64,000 bases of DNA from Botryosphaeria dothidea (Eukaryota; Ascomycota; Dothideomycetes; Botryosphaeriales; Botryosphaeriaceae), in contig WWBZ02000033.1 of assembly GCA_011503125.2 (NCBI GenBank), positions 496,001 through 560,000 of the forward strand. Reading direction: 5' to 3'. A model generated the notes under the pieces. That model was not told where the DNA came from. It saw only the letters and a program-made list of their open reading frames with translations, and did no database searches. The translations under genes were made by a program, and so were the position numbers. Within the stretch, counting starts at the first letter, position 1, and each line of letters starts with the position of its first letter. Positions 1 through 11,771 of this stretch are shown here, one piece after another.

Positions 1-533
1 TCTGCAGCAGAGAGATCTGCATTTCTCGGCCGTAGATTTTCGCCATCTCTAGTGGAGAACAAGGTTTCTCTTCCACAGTACCATTGTTCCACCGTCTAAA
101 TTGCCATGACTTTCATGAAAAGCTCTTTTGTCTATCTGTCCACGGGAAGTTGGTAGAGCAGAGCCTCCTGATCTTGCTCCAAGCCGGCCATTACACCAGT
201 TTCCCCCATATTTACACCTTTTTTTTCACTACTCTCAAGGATAATCAACAAGAGACTCGCTGCGTTGCTTAGTTATGCTGGGAAACGATGTGGTATCGCA
301 GAGGAAAAAGGGAAAAAAGGGAGAGTAAATGCAGTGCGCCAGTCGTAGATAAATGTGAAAAGGAAAAGAAAAATGGCAAAACACCGGCCACCATCATGAA
401 GATTTCCACCGATCGCTCGGGCGCCTGACCTCTCTTTTTTGTTTTGTGTAGCCCCATAATGCCGCGGCTCACATGTCGCACTCATCATGAAAAAAAAAGA
501 AGAAAGAACGAAGAACCATCAACTCCCAACGTG
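1..533. other. Intergenic, no gene seen
   Basis: I see no recognisable gene here. Open frames are short, overlap each other on both strands and contain no domain. The stretch lies downstream of the seven-helix protein gene and probably holds its 3' untranslated region. Confidence 0.5.
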
Positions 534-2159
534 TCATACCTGGTCCACGATCCCGTCCGTGCTACTGCAATCCCGGGGCCCGAAATCGCGGCCGGTGGTG
601 GTATCGCTGCGGTCGCTGCGGCCGTCGCTCTCGATCTCGAGGATGCGCTCCGTCTTGACGACGATGCGGTCGAGGGCGATTTCGTCCGGGTTGGGCTGCT
701 CGTTGCCGGCGCTGCACTGCGTCCTGATGGTGGCCTTGGCGTCCCAGCCGCTCTGGTTGCGCGCGGGGCTCTGCGAGTGCTGGCGCATGCTGTTCCGCGG
801 CCCTCCCTTGGCCGCGGGATCGTTTGGGTCGAGGGGTTGGCCGTTGGTGAGCGTGCCGTTGGTCATGTTCCTCGAAGGGGGGTTGGCTGTGTTGCCCGAG
901 CCGTCGTTGCGGTTCTCGCGGTCGCGTGCGTAGCTGCTGTCGGTCGTCGTGCGGTCGAAGCTCGTGACCCAGTGGAGGACGAGCACGGAGAAGAGGACTG
1001 CCGATGACATCACAGGGTTAGATGGTGGGGTGGGGGGGGGGGCGACACGGAATTGGGTGTGCGGGGCTCGAAGCTTACTGTCGGCGTTGCAGCACATCAG
1101 GCAAATCCAGCCCGGCTCTCCCTTCAAAATCATCAGGATTGTAAGATTCACCACGCTTGACGTCAAAGTGGCGCAGCTGCCGACAAAGGTACGCAGTGCC
1201 ATAATTCGTAGAGCTTTGTTGGTGTTGTGTTGGTAGGAGTATAGACCTGTCATCACGTGAGTCGAGGCTTGCGAAGGGAACGCACTCGTGTCACTTACGC
1301 CTGAGAGGTATTATGAACAGAGCAGTAAGGTAAACCTGCACTGGTCAGCTTTAGTGTGTTTGCAAGCGGGAAGTTGCGGGGCATACATTGATAACGACGT
1401 CGAACACAATGAGTGGCAGCATGGCTTTCTTTTGCATGCCGATGATACATGTACCGCCCTTATTGATGTACGCGATCCTCCTGTAGGGTCCGGGTTAGCC
1501 ACGGCGCAGAAGAAGAGGCAGGAAACTCCGTACCATACGAAATTCAATATAACAATGACAACGTAAGGGGTAATCAAGCCAAAGGCGTTGAAGATGTATA
1601 GCTTATCGTTAAGTCTCGGTTTGTGACTTCCACGTACAATATACTGTCACGGAGTTTTAGTAACTCGCAAGGCAAGAGAGGTAGGAAAATAAAGACAGAC
1701 TGCTTACCGCTTTTTCAACCAGAAAAGTATATATGAAAATCTTGGTACTCATATAACAGACAAGACCTATATACTCATTAGGGCCATCCCAAACTCGACG
1801 AAAATTGGATACTCACAGAGAAGAATAGCCCCCTCGCAGATTCCTTGAGATTCGTTGATTCCGACGTCCTTGAACATGGCTGTGACGAATACGAAGAGGA
1901 AGGAATCGAAATAAATGATGATGATGAGCCAGCCTGTAATTGGCAAGCGATACCATTTGCCAACCTTTTCGACCCGTCTAGTGATACATATCGCGAGGAT
2001 GGTGAGCGTGACGAGCGATAAAATCATCTGCAGACAGGCATCAGTAAAAGGCCACAAAAGGAATGCTCAAGGCGGTCGCACAGAAATGACCCTCCCGCCC
2101 ATGGGGATGGGAGCGGGACTGGGCTCATCTCGAGGTAGCAAATATGGTAGTAGAGGCAT
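534..2159 (-). CDS. Seven-helix membrane protein (fungal GPCR-like), 8 exons
   Basis: Polytopic membrane protein of about 400 residues, rebuilt from eight exons. Exon 1 starts at MPLLPYLLPRDEPSP and joins in phase to MILSLVTLTILAIC. Later blocks are GICEGAILLCLVCY, STKIFIYTFLVEKAYIVRG, KLYIFNAFGLITPYVVIVIL, NKGGTCIIGMQKKAMLPLI, VYLTALFIIPL, YSYQHNTNKALRIMALR and GEPGWICLMCCNADILFSV. All joins keep frame. The exon 1 donor (GTGCGA) is weak, so the start is the least certain part. About seven hydrophobic helices are followed by a hydrophilic Ser/Asp/Arg-rich cytosolic tail of about 110 residues, the layout of a G-protein-coupled receptor. The family is widespread in Pezizomycotina, but I know of no assigned ligand. 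An opsin or Ste2/Ste3 identity is not supported. Confidence 0.72.
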
Positions 2160-4485
2160 GTCGTTTTGAGGCGACGAGGTGGGTTGGAAACGAGAGAGGA
2201 AGCCAGAGGTGAGTGAAGGCGAGTGACCAGCGTGGGTCATTCAAGAAATGGCAGGTCCATACCCATGTCACAAGCGGCAAAAGCGACGTTCTTAAAGCGA
2301 AGGCATATTTCAAACGGCCATTCACGGTGCCGGAAGGCTATAGTCGAGGCTACTGCGACTTTGCGAATCGACATGGAGGCTGCACCAGAGCATGCGGTCA
2401 GTGGCCGCCCAAGAACGGCCGGAAGCCACACGATGCTGGTAAGTTTGGCTTGGCAAACTTAGAGTCAAAAGACCAGCTGGAGCAGGCCAACCACATGCCG
2501 TGGTGGTTACAGGGAGGCAATGCAGCGGGCTTTGCCTTATCGAAGGAGCGCGGCAGATCCGCAACAGGATCGGGAACGTGGCAGACACCCGGCACGAGAC
2601 AACAATGGTCAATCAGAAGCTGTTGAGTTTGCAGACCGGGGGCGGCAAGTCAGGGTAATCTCGGGAGCGCAGAGACAGAGACCACAAATGCGGTCGGCAA
2701 GGATATCAAGCTTACTAGCAGACGTCAGATGCTGCTGCTGCTGCAGCAGCAGAGCAGAAGGCTGCTTGGACCTTCCGGTGTTGAGTTGGGACGACAGACT
2801 CGAGCATGCTGACGTGCTGTCTGCGAGGCGTGGCTTCATTGCAGCCAGCAGATCGTGTGCTCGACGTCGGAAGAGAGCACTTGGAGGGGTGGCCGGAGGT
2901 GAGGCCGGGCGGGCGCGGGCTCGATATTGCGGCTGCTCGATTGGAGGAGCGGTACGTATCTGGAGCGGAATCCAGGTCAGAGGCAGCAGCAGGAGCAGCT
3001 CGAATGGGAGCTCTGGACCGGGGCAGGCGAGTTATGCGACTGCTGGGATGTGCGAAGAATCAGATTGCCGTCAGCTGCGGGTCCGCGAGGTGAGGTGTAG
3101 CTAGTAGCGCCGCAGAGCCGCCGACGACAGAGCCAGAGACCCTCCCGCCCTCTGCTCTATACCCCGCCGCCCGGGGGCTCCCGTCCTCGACACGAACCTC
3201 CCCCACCTCCCCCTTCCGCGAACTGCACCTTGCATCAGCCCGCAGCCCACACCGCTTGCTCTGCGCCTGCCTCCAGGGACTGCGCTGTCTCGTCGCTGAT
3301 TCACGCATAAAATACGCGCCAACAAGCTTTCCTCGCGTGACGGAGCCGCCGTTTAGATGGGCAACCTTGCTGCTGCGAGGAACAGTCGACCTCCAGCCCG
3401 TCTTCGACCGGTGTTCTGACTCCAGCCCAGTCCTCCAGCCGCCCCTCGTGGCAACCCTCGTGGAAACCACGCCATCTGCGCTGCGGCTCGCGTCGAGAAC
3501 ATGGCTCGGAGCTCGTGGCCGCCGGCATGGACATGTCTCCGCCTAGGGCGCTCAGCGCGCATGGCCGACGTGGCACTCGACTTGATCGCCCTCATCTCTC
3601 CGTTGATCAACGCCCGATCAGCCCGCTTTTGGCAAAAAGCTTTTGCTGAGTCGCGCATCAGCTGTTTTTGACACCTGACGTCGGCCCTTTCCCCACGCTC
3701 TGCTTGACCATTCCTGTCCCCAACACCAAGCTTTAGCCACTGACTCCAAACCACTACCCTATCCCAGCTTTACGCGAGTCTTTGTGCATGCGATCTTCGG
3801 CTTCGGAGAGATATTCCTCTGCAAACGCCTCCGTCCCGACTGCGCAGAACGCTCCCATTGGCCTTGCTCGCCCATTTTTGCTCTTGATCGCACAGCCCTT
3901 TACCTCGGTGTGCCACGCTTTGATGGAACCATCAACCTTCTTCTCGAACGGAATGATCGCCTTAGCCCACGTCATTGCCTCAGTCATGCCATTCACTCCC
4001 CTCTTCCCATCACTGTGCTTTCCGTCTACTGAGAGCTCTTTTGAACATGGCCTGATGAACCTTGCATTCTCACCTGAGTCTCCATGCTCCATGACTACTG
4101 CCTACCTGGCCTTGACAAATAGCCAAACCTGGTTCTCGTAAGCCCGATGCGCACCCTCGATTTTTAACAACCGTGGGGATGGTGCTGTAGACTTTAGATG
4201 CGAAATCCTGTGGCGGCGACAGCCAGGGTCCCTCGCTTAGCCTGCGCAACTGCTTGTCGCGTATGCCGCCGTAACCACCTGCTGCAAGCCATCGCGGCAC
4301 CGGCAATAGCACCAAAGTAACCCTCAGCCGCCTCGCGACTACCAAGGAACACAGCATGCGTAGTAGCTTACTAGAGCGAGTCGGCAGGCGCCACAAAACA
4401 GACATGCATCCTTTTTTCCTCTATATATCCCATAGCATCTTTCCTGACATCATCTTCATTGGCCGGAGTCCGACCTCAACCCTAA
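2160..4485. other. Long gene-poor stretch
   Basis: No gene recognised in about 2.3 kb. Several frames of 90-190 codons are open at once on both strands, as expected in GC-rich spacer. A 112-codon minus-strand frame (4092 to 3754) reads like protein in places but has no family I recognise. An 18-bp CTG/CAG palindrome lies near 2735. The right part precedes the 3' end of the queuosine-salvage gene. Confidence 0.4.
2735..2752. repeat. CTG/CAG palindrome
   Basis: Three CTG units run into three CAG units, giving a perfect 18-bp palindrome centred on a PstI-type CTGCAG. The CTG run extends a few bases further left and ends in imperfect CAG on the right. It can form a hairpin. It lies in gene-poor DNA. 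Confidence 0.85.
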
Positions 4486-5831
4486 TCAGTACCAGATGCT
4501 TCTTGTACGGTGGTGAGGTATTTGCTCTTGGCCTGCCTTCTCGAGCTCCTTCATGGTGTCGTAGAGGAAGAAGTCGATCAAAATAGCGTTGACCTTGGCT
4601 TCCGGGTGGCGCTGGACGATCTCCCGTCGGATCTGTTCGACACACCAGATGCTACAGCCTAGATTTTCCCATTAGTGGGTCCTTCGCGCACCATTTCGTT
4701 GCCTCTTACCTCTTAGCTGAATCTCCCAGCTATGACCTGACTCAATCTCCTCGTGATGGCGTATTCGGCCCTCAAGCGGCGGACTGTAGGAAATACAGCC
4801 GAGAATGTGTAGCATCTGAGGCACACGGTAGTCTAGGGTTCCCATCAGTATAAATAGCTTCAGGGCCGCCTTGCTGGAACCCACCGGCGAACATGGTGAT
4901 CTTGTCGATGTCGTTGAATTCCCCGTAGCTTTCGCCGCCGAAGGCTGCCCACAGGTCTGCGACGAAAATTTGGGCGCGCTTCAGGAAGCGAACCGTCTTG
5001 CCCTCGAACTTGGCCTCATCCCGGAAACAGGCAAAGTTATCAGCGAGCAGGTTGACCAACTTGGCTGCGGAACCTTTGGCGTCAGATATCAGAGTAGCGA
5101 CGCTGCCGTCAAATTGCTACGGTGCCATGCATGAGCGCTTGTCGATGATAGCTGAAAGGGCAGGAAGACTGACCTCTTCGAGAACGTTTCCAGCTTCTCT
5201 TAAGCACTGCAGCCGCTCTTTGAAGAGAGGTATCTCTTCATCTGTTGCAGAGCTGAAGACGGTGCGGAGTATATCTTCCGTGCATGCCTCCTCGTCCGCC
5301 CAGAAAGAGGGATCAGTGATGGGAATCTCTGGACCATGTCAGAAAAGTACCAATGGCGCAAAGGATGATCCAACCTCCATCTAGAGCTCGTTGCAAGGCA
5401 GCAACAAGGCTCCAGTAGCCAGTCCACTTCTTGCCTTTGTAGACAATCGAGAAGCGGTCGTCGGCATCTTTCTCGGACCAAAAGGAGAAATTGAGCAGAT
5501 CCATGGCGAAGATGAAATTCACGGTGGCCTCATCCTTGGCCTTGGGGTGCAGTTCATGTTCGGACCACGCGCTAGTGCTGTACTCGCGCTCCTGCATCTG
5601 CTTCCAGATGGACTCGGCAGCGGACTGACAGCCCTTCATGTCGAGGGCGACGTCGATACTATTGTTGTAGATGAAGGAGGCATTATCCAGAACCTTGGTC
5701 TCCACCGGGGCATTGGGATCCGCAGGGCCCAGCCCGAGGTGGGCGCGAAGGAGAGCGACGAGCTCAGGGTCGGCTTCGTCGTCGGACATGGCGGGGTTGA
5801 AGGATGGTGGTGAAAAGCCGGAGAAGCCCAA
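4486..5831 (-). CDS. QNG1: Queuosine salvage protein (DUF2419, queuosine 5'-phosphate glycosylase)
   Basis: Eukaryotic enzyme of the DUF2419/Qng1 family, which releases queuine from queuosine 5'-monophosphate so that imported or recycled queuine can be placed in tRNA wobble position 34. Five exons join in phase (5831-5375, 5328-5174, 5116-4885, 4832-4710, 4658-4486), giving 379 residues, close to family size. Family blocks seen are VLDNASFIYNNSIDVALDM, NFIFAMDLLNFSFWSEK, YKGKKWTGYWSLVAALQRAL, DPSFWADEEACTEDILRTVF, KITMFADYRVPQML and SIWCVEQIRREI. The start could instead be the MSDDEADPEL methionine at 5789; the 14 extra residues look unconserved. It is head to head with the next gene, with 388 bp between start codons. 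Fungi do not make queuine themselves, so this implies salvage. Confidence 0.93.
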
Positions 5832-6219
5832 TTCGGAAACGCGCCGAGGGGCCTATGCTGCCGCTGACGGCAACGACTTTGCGGTACCCTCGGAGTGCAG
5901 AATTGATGCCAGAGTGTTTCAACGAGATGTCACCATGAAGAGTTGAAGCATTCGTCCCAACGCAAGTGCAATCTATTTTTCTGGACATTCTAGTCCGCAT
6001 GATGAAGTTGCACCTGTCCAAGGCCAATTGCCGCAAGCCGTCGACCCTGCGGGCGCTTATCTTATCAAGTGGCGGAGCACCGCCACAAGGCCGATCATGC
6101 CTAGTAAGGCGTAGTCACAGGTCCTCCAAGGTACTTAATGTCATTGCCTACCGCCACCTCCAGAGTCTCACCACCCGTCACTCCACGCAGCCTCTTGAGG
6201 CTTAACACCCGTACCCATC

Positions 6220-7650
6220 ATGGCGCCATCAGTGGGCCACCTGCATAAGCTGGTGGCTCGCAACTCCAAGCTGTTCAAGTGAGCTACCAGAACCCGTTCC
6301 CCGGTCGCCGACTCCCTGCTAATCGTCGTCTGACTCAATAGAGCAGCTTGGAAGAAGACCCAACAGCTCATTCGAGACAAGCTTCCACCCTCCGTGCGCC
6401 CCTCTGAGGCACAGCTTGCCCCTGTATATGCCCGCAACGCTCCGCGCCATGCGCTGCACCGCATCGCTGGTCTTAAGCAGAGCAAAGGCCGCTGGTACTC
6501 GACCCACAGCTTTATCAACGCCACTGTCCGCCGCTTCACCACCGAGGCCCGTCAGTCTGTCAAGTACGACCGCTCGAGCTTTCCCACTTCCCGCGTTCGC
6601 ACCGCCATTAGCCAGTCGACCGGCCGTGCGCCTTTCGCGTCCACTCTCCGGCCAAACCTTACCGGAGGCACCCTCGGCAGGACAGCAGGCGGTTATTCAC
6701 TTGGCGGCGGCCGCGTAGGGGGAGCGCGTTATTTCTCGCACACTCCTGCTGCACCTGCTCAGGTCGTGCAGAATGTCTCGCAGGCCGTCCGCGCTTTCCT
6801 GATCGGTGGTCAGAAGGCTCAGTTCGACGGCGTCAACCCTCACACTGGCGAGAAGAGATGGAAGTCTGTCAGCGCTCTTCAGAAGGAGGTCGGCCGCAAG
6901 ATGATGCGGGTCCCCAAGGCCACTCCCGGCTCCACTATTGAGTTCTCCATCAACCCCACCATTACCGCCCTCACTCCCCTCTCCGCCGTGACCGGCTTCT
7001 CCGGCAGCGCCGAGAAGATGACCCTGAACACCGATGGCCTCCTAGATGTTCTTTCGGTCGACTTCTCCAGGGCCCTGAAGGAACTCGCCGCCGTGCTGAA
7101 TGACCTGAAACGGTTGTCAGCACTGGGTGACTTGCCCATCACGTATCACGACTCGATGCTATGCATACACTTCCCTGGTGTTGATGCAGATACAGTCGAA
7201 AGACTGTGTGACGAGCTTGGGGTGCAGCGTGGCTTCATTCGCCAGGACGAAGACTTTGACAGTTTCGTGGGGACGGAGATCGCTCTTCTGTTTCCTTTCG
7301 CTCCGAGTAAGACCCCGTCGGAAGCGTCTTTCCTCGCAAAGAAGCCCGCGCACGAGCGACCCATGTACCAGGCACCCATTGATTGGCAGAACATGCTCAA
7401 CCTTGAAGAGGATCAGATAAGCTCTCAGGCCTATTCCACCCAGTCGGATCTGGGTCGCGAGTATGAGGACCTTTATGCAGAGGAGAATCCCTGGCTGTCA
7501 ACATCCTCACCTTCTGGATTTGAAAGCCTGCACACGAGCCATGCGCACGATAGCGCTATCTCCGATGCTTACTCTCCTTTGGAGTACCAGGGCTTCGAAG
7601 GCATATACCGCTTCATCGAGCAGTGCGACGTCGCAGCTCGTCACCTATAG
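6220..7650 (+). CDS. Conserved fungal protein, 'casein kinase II beta 2 subunit' type
   Basis: Two exons (6220-6278 and 6342-7650) give 455 residues. The join reads KLFKAAWKKTQQL. It matches a Pezizomycotina family that databases often call 'casein kinase II beta 2 subunit'. Hallmarks are the block around SSFPTSRVRTAISQ, the stretch FASTLRPNLTGGTLGRTAGG, ARYFSHTPAAPAQVV, NPTITALTPLSAV, GLLDVLSVDFSRALKELAA and FPGVDADTVERLCDELGVQRG. The Cys4 zinc finger and acidic loop that define true CK2 beta are absent, so the usual name is probably wrong and the biochemical role is unknown. The basic, Ser/Arg-rich N-terminal part could be a mitochondrial presequence, but this is only inference. The C-terminal 90 residues are acidic and low in complexity. 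Confidence 0.85.
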
Positions 7651-9098
7651 TGTCTTTTCCTTACGTTGGCTACTACCCTTGGCTTAGATTGATACTCTCC
7701 TCGCAGGACGGATATGATATTGCGGTGTTTCGGCGTAAACACCGCACATGCTATTTACTAGCATAAGCACAACAGTGCATTCCCTTTGTAGTGTGTTGAA
7801 TTCAAATGAACTGTTCAAACCATACCTGGTGGGCTGATGACTGTCGCTCTATCTATGTCGCTCGCAGCTTGTGGCACGAATAAGTGGCAGACATGGATGT
7901 ATTTTTTCCATCGGGCCGGCACATCTTGCATCCTATTTCCATGGCAATAAGGCAACAAGGACTATGCAGTGCCAAGTGTCCTGAGCCGGCGCCTCTTTCG
8001 CATTCCAGAAGAGAAGTGGAATACAAATTCCGATGCCGTGATTCTGACCTACGCTTGCGGTTCCTGGTAGAGCCATGCGTCCGGTCACCAGGACTTGCTG
8101 CAGGGTGCCCACTTTGGGCAACGACGACGGCGTACAGACAGAGTCATGGGAAGAACTATCTCCATGGCTGGTCATCAGGTGTTGCCCAGTCAAGATGTCT
8201 ACATGCAGGCCGAATCAAGGCTCGAAGAGCATGTCCCATAGATTGGATGACCAAGCGGTGTTGAACCCGCTGATCTGAAGTATACTTACATAGCGGGCGA
8301 CGGATTGTGGTAGCTTTCAAACACTACTGTTGCTTCGAGCAGATGAGCTGGGTATAGCTTTGCCTGTTCAAGCTGTCATTATAGCCGTGTTGTCGCTATA
8401 GCATGTGCTTTCTTGATGTCATCGCGCCGTCGGCAAGGGAAATTTTGTATGGGGAATTATAAGGTGTACGTCCTGAATTTGTCGATTATATAGAGAAATT
8501 CGAGAATTTCAAATGTGGGGAAGCTATCCAGGGTCTTGATACCGGGTTGCGCCTTTCATGTAAATGTTTGATGCCTCAGCGACTTTTCAACCGTGCATTC
8601 AAGATTTCAGTACGTGTGTACAAAAGACGATGGTCTACTCATATAGATGGCACCGGCTTTAGCTGCTCAGCTCCCGTTTAATTTCTCGCAGACGGCCGAT
8701 CACGGGCGCGGATTGGGAGAAAATTCAGGGGGCAGTTGGACGGATACGTGGATGTAGGGTAGCTAGACGAGATGACGTGGGGAGTCGGGCGGTTGAGCAG
8801 GAGCGGATGAACCCCGGCGGCTGCGGTGTGCGGCGAAACGATTGATCTTGCTCTCATCACACACACGCCCGAAACGGGAGCATCCACCTGGCCAGAGCCT
8901 CTGCAACAGCTGCCATTCAGGCCAATCCCCAGATATCCACGGGCGCCGGCGCAGATGAGTGTCTGAGTGCTTACTCCATCCACCCACGCCCTCCCTCTTC
9001 CCCCTCCGCCCCGCCCACGCGACCGTTGCTCCCCCGGCACAAGCTGCCGCCGCACACAGCCTCTGAGCTCCCTCTCTCCCCGCCGCCCACCGCCCGCC
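7651..9098. other. Intergenic, no gene seen
   Basis: About 1.4 kb without a recognisable gene. The left part is AT-rich and should hold the 3' end of the preceding transcript. The last 300 bp is pyrimidine-rich (many CCTCC and CCGCC runs) and looks like the Nat1 promoter and leader. A 20-bp segment near 8266 resembles the start of fungal 28S rRNA but the similarity stops there. Confidence 0.45.
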
Positions 9099-11771
9099 AT
9101 GCCGCAGCCGCTGAGCTCCAAGGAGAACTCGCTGTTCCGCCAGCTGGTCAAGAACTATGAGACCAAGCAGTACAAGAAGGGTGCGCCAGCGCGCTGCCAG
9201 CCTGCCCGCAAAGCTGAGCTGACCCGCGCCCAGGTATCAAGGCTGCCGAGCAGATCCTGAAGAAGACCCCCAACCATGGCGACACCCAGGCCATGAAGGC
9301 CTTGATCCTCAACTCGCAAGGCCAAACCGACGAGGCCTTTGCTCTAGCCAAGGTCGCCCTCAAGAACGACGTCAAGTCGCACATCTGCTGGCACGTATAC
9401 GGCATCCTCTACCGCTCCGCCAAGAACTACGATGAAGCCATCAAGGCATACAAGTTTGCCCTGCGCCTCGAGCCCGAGTCGCTCCAGATCCAGCGCGACC
9501 TGGCTACCCTCCAGGTCCAGGTCCGCGACTACACGGGCTACATCGAGAGCCGCCGCACCATGCTCAAGGCCCGCCCGCAGCTGCGCCAGAACTGGACTGC
9601 CTTGGCCGTCGCCTTCCACCTCGCCGGCCAGCATGCCGAAGCCATTGACATTCTCGAGCGCTACGAGCAGACCCTCAAGACCCCGCCGCCGCGCTCAGAC
9701 ATTGAGCACTCCGAGGCCGCGCTCTACAAGAACACCGTCATTGCGGAAAAGGGCGATACCGAAGCTGCGCTGAAGCACCTCGAGTCCATATTCAAGACGA
9801 ATTCCGACCGCACCGCTGTTATGGAGCTTCGCGCCGAGTACCTGCTGAAGCTGGATCGCAAGTCCGACGCTGAGAAGGCTTACCGTGAGCTCCTCGAGCG
9901 CAACGCCGAATACCGCGCATACTATAACGGTTTGGAGCAGTCGCTCAGTCTGGACCGTTCAAAGTCGGACGATGCGGATAAGTTGGTCGACCTTTACAAG
10001 GCCTACGCAGAAAAGAACCCGAGGTACGATGCTCCGCGCAGAGTACCGCTGGATTTCCTGGAAGGTTTGTGTCAATTCCCCGCAGATTTCGCGCTGAAAC
10101 TAATTCACGTCAGGCGACAAGTTCCGCACTGCCGCTGATGGCTATCTGAGATACATGCTCAGCAAAGGTGTCCCCTCGACCTTTAACAATGTCAAGGCGC
10201 TGTACCAGGATCCATCAAAGAAGAAGACCATTGAAGACCTGGTCCTTAGCTACGAATCGGAAGAGCCCAGGGAGACCAACGGCGAATCTGCTGACCGCTT
10301 CACCCCTGCCGTCCTTTACTTCCTTGCCCAGCACTACAATTACCATCTTAGCCGCGACCTCGCCAAAGCCTTGAACTACATTGACCGCGCCATAGAGACG
10401 GATCCCAAGTTTGTTGACTACACAATGACCAAGGCCCGGATATGGAAGCACTACGGCAACACTCAAAAGGCCGCCGAAATCATGAACGAGGCCAGGGAAT
10501 TGGACGAGAAGGACCGATACATCAACACCAAGTGCGCCAAATACCAGCTGAGGAACAATGAGAACGAGAAGGCGATCGATACCATGAGCAAATTCACACG
10601 GAACGAGGCCGTGGGTGGTGCACTGGGCGATCTGCATGACATGCAATGCATGTGGTATCTCATCGAGGATGGTGAGGCCTATTTCAGGCAGGGTGAGCTC
10701 GGCCTGGCGCTCAAGCGCTTCCAGGCTATCTACGACATCTTCGGTGTCTGGGAAGAGGACCAATTCGATTTCCACACTTTCTCTCTCCGCAAGGGCCAGA
10801 TCCGGGCTTACGTGGATATGGTCAGGTGGGAGGACGGTCTGCGCGCGCACCCCTTCTACACTCGCGCTGCTCTTTCTGCCATCAAGATATACACTCTTCT
10901 GAACGATAAGCCCGAGCTCAAAAAGCCTCAAACGAACGGCGCCGCGAAGAAGGCCAAGAAGTCGAAGAAGGAGGAAGACAAGAAGGCTGGCACCAAGCCT
11001 GCTCTGGATGCCGATGGCCAACCGAAGAAGGAGGATACCGATCCGCAAGGCGTGAAGCTTAGGGAAACGGAAACGCCGTTGGACGATGCCATGAAGTACC
11101 TGAGCCCGCTGTTGCAAAGCAGCCCCAAGTCCATTGAAGCCCAAAATGTCGGCTTCGAAGTGTTCTTCCGCAGGAGTAAGCATGATTTCCAACGCCGGAT
11201 TCGTTCTTTCCATTTACTGACTTTCTCTTCCCCGTATAGAAAAGTGGCTGCTCGCGCTCAAGTGCCTCCGCTCGGCCTACGAGATTGACCCGGAGAACCC
11301 TACTCTGCACCAACAGACGGTCCGGTTCAAGCACACACGTAAGTCTCAAACCAGCTTCCACGTGGTTGTCAAGATAAAAGTTACCGACGTATTTCCCAAC
11401 TTGCAGTCAACACGCTCCCTGAAGGGGAGAAGCTCGAGGCCCCCGTCAAGGCCGTCATCGACAGCAGCTTCACCATCATCCCCGCCGGGACGTCTCCCGC
11501 GGCCTTCAATGCCGCCTACCTCAAGAAGCACGCCACCAGCGCGGCGCACATGCTCGCCGGCTTCAAGGCTCGCTACGCCCTCGACCCCAAGAAGAGCGGC
11601 ATCGCCAACGAGATCGAGGCGCTACGCCTGCTGTCCAAGGACGATGTCCACTTCGAGCTCGAGGATGCCCGCGATATGCGCGATGCGCTGCGCGAGTGGG
11701 GCAGTGAGGAGGATGTCCTCAAGCGATTCGAGGAGGAGGCGGGTAAGAAGTGGCCGGAGGCGGTCTTCTAG
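9099..11771 (+). CDS. NAT1: NatA N-terminal acetyltransferase auxiliary subunit
   Basis: Auxiliary subunit of the NatA complex. It anchors the catalytic subunit (Ard1/Naa10) to the ribosome and positions it to acetylate nascent N termini after methionine removal. Five exons (9099-9180, 9234-10064, 10114-11175, 11240-11338, 11407-11771) join in phase into about 810 residues, the usual family size. The start MPQPLSSKENSLFRQLVKNY is typical. Repeated TPR helices run through most of the chain, for example ICWHVYGILYRSAKNYDEAI and NWTALAVAFHLAGQHAEAI. A Lys-rich loop (KKAKKSKKEEDKK) sits near residue 620, as in other NAA15 proteins. No Ard1 gene is in the window. Confidence 0.95.

Noticed and set aside
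10215..11213. 332-codon open frame on the minus strand
   Set aside because: Antisense to NAT1 exon sequence, with no domain and shadow-type composition.
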